From: CAZFQG01 sp964520785
Lineage (GTDB): Bacteria > Planctomycetota > Planctomycetia > Pirellulales > Thermoguttaceae
Assembly: GCA_964520785.1 (NCBI GenBank)
Contig: CAZFQG010000250.1
Span: forward strand, 1-7,264
Direction of reading: 5' to 3'
Length of the DNA stretch: 7,264 bases
The notes beneath the pieces were generated by a model. It ran no database searches, had not been told where the DNA came from, and saw nothing but the letters and a program-made list of their open reading frames with translations. Of this stretch, positions 6,308 through 7,264 are shown one piece after another; position 1 is the first letter of the stretch, and each line of letters starts with the position of its first letter. The translations under genes and the position numbers were made by a program.

Positions 6308-6592
6308 ATGGAGAGTGGGAAGGAAGAATGCTCTTGTGAGCACGCTACGAAGGAAGAATGCTCTGACGAGCAGCACACTACGAACGGGGAAGAACCCCTC
6401 TCCACCCGGGAAATCCTCGGCTGGATGGAGTTGAGTTGTTGGACGACCGTGGCGCTGGCGCCGTTTCTGTACTGGGTGAACGGGCCGGCGGTGTCGACGG
6501 ATCAGTTCGTGGTGCGAACGATTTTGGTGACGGTCGCGGTGGTAGGGGGAATCGTCCTTCGCGGTGTAAGATGGCACACTGGGGCGGAGTGA
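6308..6592 (+). CDS. Small two-helix membrane protein with repeat-derived ends
   Basis: A 94-residue protein of unrecognised family. The first 30 residues are acidic and Cys-containing and hold an imperfect tandem repeat, KEECSCEHAT then KEECSDEQHTT (5-25), encoded by a DNA repeat. The rest looks like a normal membrane protein: STREILGWMELSC (32-44) leads into a hydrophobic helix (about 44-57), a short loop NGPAVSTDQ, and a second helix (about 67-84) ending in RGVRW. The final residues VRWHTGAE and the stop lie in another repeat. The conserved core is therefore probably about residues 28-87, with both ends added or replaced by repeat DNA. The ATG is one base after the hydrolase stop and has a good GGAGG upstream, so the two genes are likely co-translated. 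An alternative ATG at 6425 would cut into the approach to the first helix. No function can be assigned; its position suggests a partner of the hydrolase. Confidence 0.62.
   Translation: MESGKEECSCEHATKEECSDEQHTTNGEEPLSTREILGWMELSCWTTVALAPFLYWVNGPAVSTDQFVVRTILVTVAVVGGIVLRGVRWHTGAE
6320..6382 (+). repeat. Imperfect tandem repeat (30 and 33 bp) with a hairpin in each unit
   Basis: Unit 1 (6320-6349) and unit 2 (6350-6382) both begin with AAGGAAGAATGCTCT and end with ACG. Each contains a small hairpin, TGCTC-loop-GAGCA: 6329-6342 with loop TTGT, and 6359-6372 with loop TGAC. The second unit is three bases longer, so the reading frame of the overlying small gene is preserved. Confidence 0.82.
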
Positions 6593-6600
6593 CGCTCCCA
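6565..6600. repeat. Second palindromic repeat, spanning the stop of the small membrane protein gene
   Basis: This element runs TGTAAGA (6565-6571) and then TGGGGCGGAGTGACGC onward to 6600. Its right part can fold as TGGGGCG (6580-6586), loop GAGTGA, and CGCTCCCA (6593-6600) with one bulged T. It shares TGTAAGA and the GGAGTGxCxCTCC core with the element at 6250-6276 read on the opposite strand, so the two look like inverted, diverged copies flanking the small gene. It provides the last codons and TGA of that gene. Lacking a T-tract, it is not a classic terminator, though a role at the 3' end of the transcript is possible. Confidence 0.55.
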
Positions 6601-6756
6601 TTCGCTCAGGACATCCACTCTTCTCGCCGCCGATCGGCGTTCTTCGTTCGCGCACGCATCCCTGGAACGCCCTGCCGCTGTTGTCGTGGAAAAAGGACGG
6701 ACCGATGGTGGAATCGCGGATGCTCGGTTCCTCGCCTGCCGCGAGTGGTTTCCGTT
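6593..6756. other. Convergent intergenic gap without a gene
   Basis: This 164-base gap separates the + strand gene run from the converging DUF1080 gene. No coding frame with recognisable protein features, RNA gene or T-tract-bearing intrinsic terminator was found. A perfect 12-bp palindrome CGCCGATCGGCG (6628-6639) followed by TTCTTCGTT is the best candidate for a weak transcript-ending structure, but the support is slight. Confidence 0.5.
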
Positions 6757-7264
6757 TCATTCCGTCTTCAACATCCGCTCGACGCGTTCCTTCTCTTTTC
6801 GGAGTGCCTCCTCGGGGATGGGTAAGGGCGTAAGCTCGCGGCGCTCGAGCTGCTCTTCCGGCGGGATGGTCCGCAAGCGGATGCCGCGGAACCAGACGTC
6901 GGCACCGTGGTCCTGCAAGCGGAGGAAGGCGCCGCGCGCCGCCAGATCGGCGCCGCGGATGCGCAGCAGCTCGACCTCCTTCGCCCAGCGCGGGTCCGTG
7001 TAGTCGAAGTCGATCACCTTCTCGCCGTTGAGCCAGTGTTGGATAACCGTGCCCTTGCACGCGATTCGGCCCTGGTTCCACCGGCCAAACGGCCGGGTGG
7101 CGTCTTTCGAGGGAGCCATGCAGAAGAACAGCGAGGCGGCGCTTTGCCGGGGATTCTCGCCATAAGGGCTGTTCGCGTCGTCGAGAATTTGGTACTCGTA
7201 CTGACCCGGCCGATAGTACACCCCGCTGTTGCAGCCCTTCGACACCTTCCACTCGAAACGCAGT
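6757..7264 (-). CDS. DUF1080 (3-keto-disaccharide hydrolase-like) protein, 5' part beyond the window
   Basis: The C-terminal 168 or so residues of a DUF1080 protein, a concanavalin-like beta-sandwich family abundant in planctomycetes and including 3-keto-glycoside hydrolases. The frame stays open to the right edge and upstream codons read LRFEWKVSKG, so the true start lies outside the window; the internal GTG near 7245 is not the start. Family landmarks are NSGVYYRPG, YEYQILDD, WNQGRI, IQHWLNGEKV and the closing LRLQDHGADVWFRGIRLRTI, which match the typical NSGxxxR, YQxLD, WN, HWLNG and LQDHG-x-V-x-FRNIxIR pattern. In the last motif, Gly replaces the usual Asn of FRNI. A charged helix-like tail (PPEEQLERRELTP through MLKTE) of about 35 residues follows the domain. 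The gene converges on the + strand cluster, so it is a separate transcription unit; export cannot be judged without the N-terminus. Confidence 0.9.
   Translation of the reverse strand, partial: LRFEWKVSKGCNSGVYYRPGQYEYQILDDANSPYGENPRQSAASLFFCMAPSKDATRPFGRWNQGRIACKGTVIQHWLNGEKVIDFDYTDPRWAKEVELLRIRGADLAARGAFLRLQDHGADVWFRGIRLRTIPPEEQLERRELTPLPIPEEALRKEKERVERMLKTE

Noticed and set aside
6628..6639. Perfect 12-bp palindrome as a transcription terminator or operator
   Set aside because: Short palindromes are expected by chance in GC-rich DNA, and no T-tract or paired site accompanies it; kept only as a remark on the gap.
6170..7252. A 360-codon - strand open frame running across the intergenic gap and the DUF1080 gene
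   Set aside because: It overlaps the well-supported DUF1080 frame on the same strand and the small + strand gene, is low in complexity, and its repeated VRAFFL-like segments are just the DNA repeat at 6320-6382 read backwards.

Overview
The window reads as a piece of a planctomycete chromosome (phylum Planctomycetota; genus not determinable). The evidence is a DUF1559 pseudopilin-like protein with the N-terminal GFTLVE cleavage site and the C-terminal H-x9-DG motif, a DUF1080 (3-keto-disaccharide hydrolase-like) gene, a planctomycete-type family 39 membrane glycosyltransferase, an FHA-domain protein, and short palindromic and heptameric repeats between or inside the ends of genes. No rRNA, tRNA, CRISPR array, transposase or phage gene was seen.

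Layout: seven genes lie head to tail on the + strand from base 8 to 6592. They are a secreted, C-terminally anchored protein of unknown function (8-1138), a GT39-type glycosyltransferase (1146-3200), a 60-residue two-helix membrane protein (3193-3375), a membrane-anchored FHA-like protein (3385-4311), a DUF1559 protein (4391-5383), a COG4099-type alpha/beta hydrolase with a C-terminal membrane helix (5380-6306), and a 94-residue two-helix membrane protein (6308-6592). Spacings are mostly tiny or negative: +7, -8, +9, +79, -4 and +1 bases. This suggests one or two co-transcribed units, with the only break of any size at the heptamer-repeat spacer 4312-4390. A convergent DUF1080 gene enters from the right edge on the - strand and stops at 6757. 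The 164-base gap 6593-6756 holds no gene.

Function: every + strand product is predicted to be exported or membrane-bound, so the cluster looks like a cell-envelope module. The lipid-linked-sugar glycosyltransferase is the only member with a reasonably predictable chemistry. The hydrolase keeps its Ser-Asp-His triad and could act on an ester outside the cytoplasmic membrane. The FHA-like protein has lost the residues that normally hold phosphothreonine, so it may be a structural scaffold rather than a phosphopeptide reader. Joint function is inferred from gene order only.

The most noteworthy signals are the degenerate FHA domain, an eight-unit 7-bp repeat forming the spacer before the DUF1559 gene, and a set of palindromic repeats that supply coding sequence at the ends of the last two + strand genes. 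There is also a marked rise in GC content from the left third of the window to the right.
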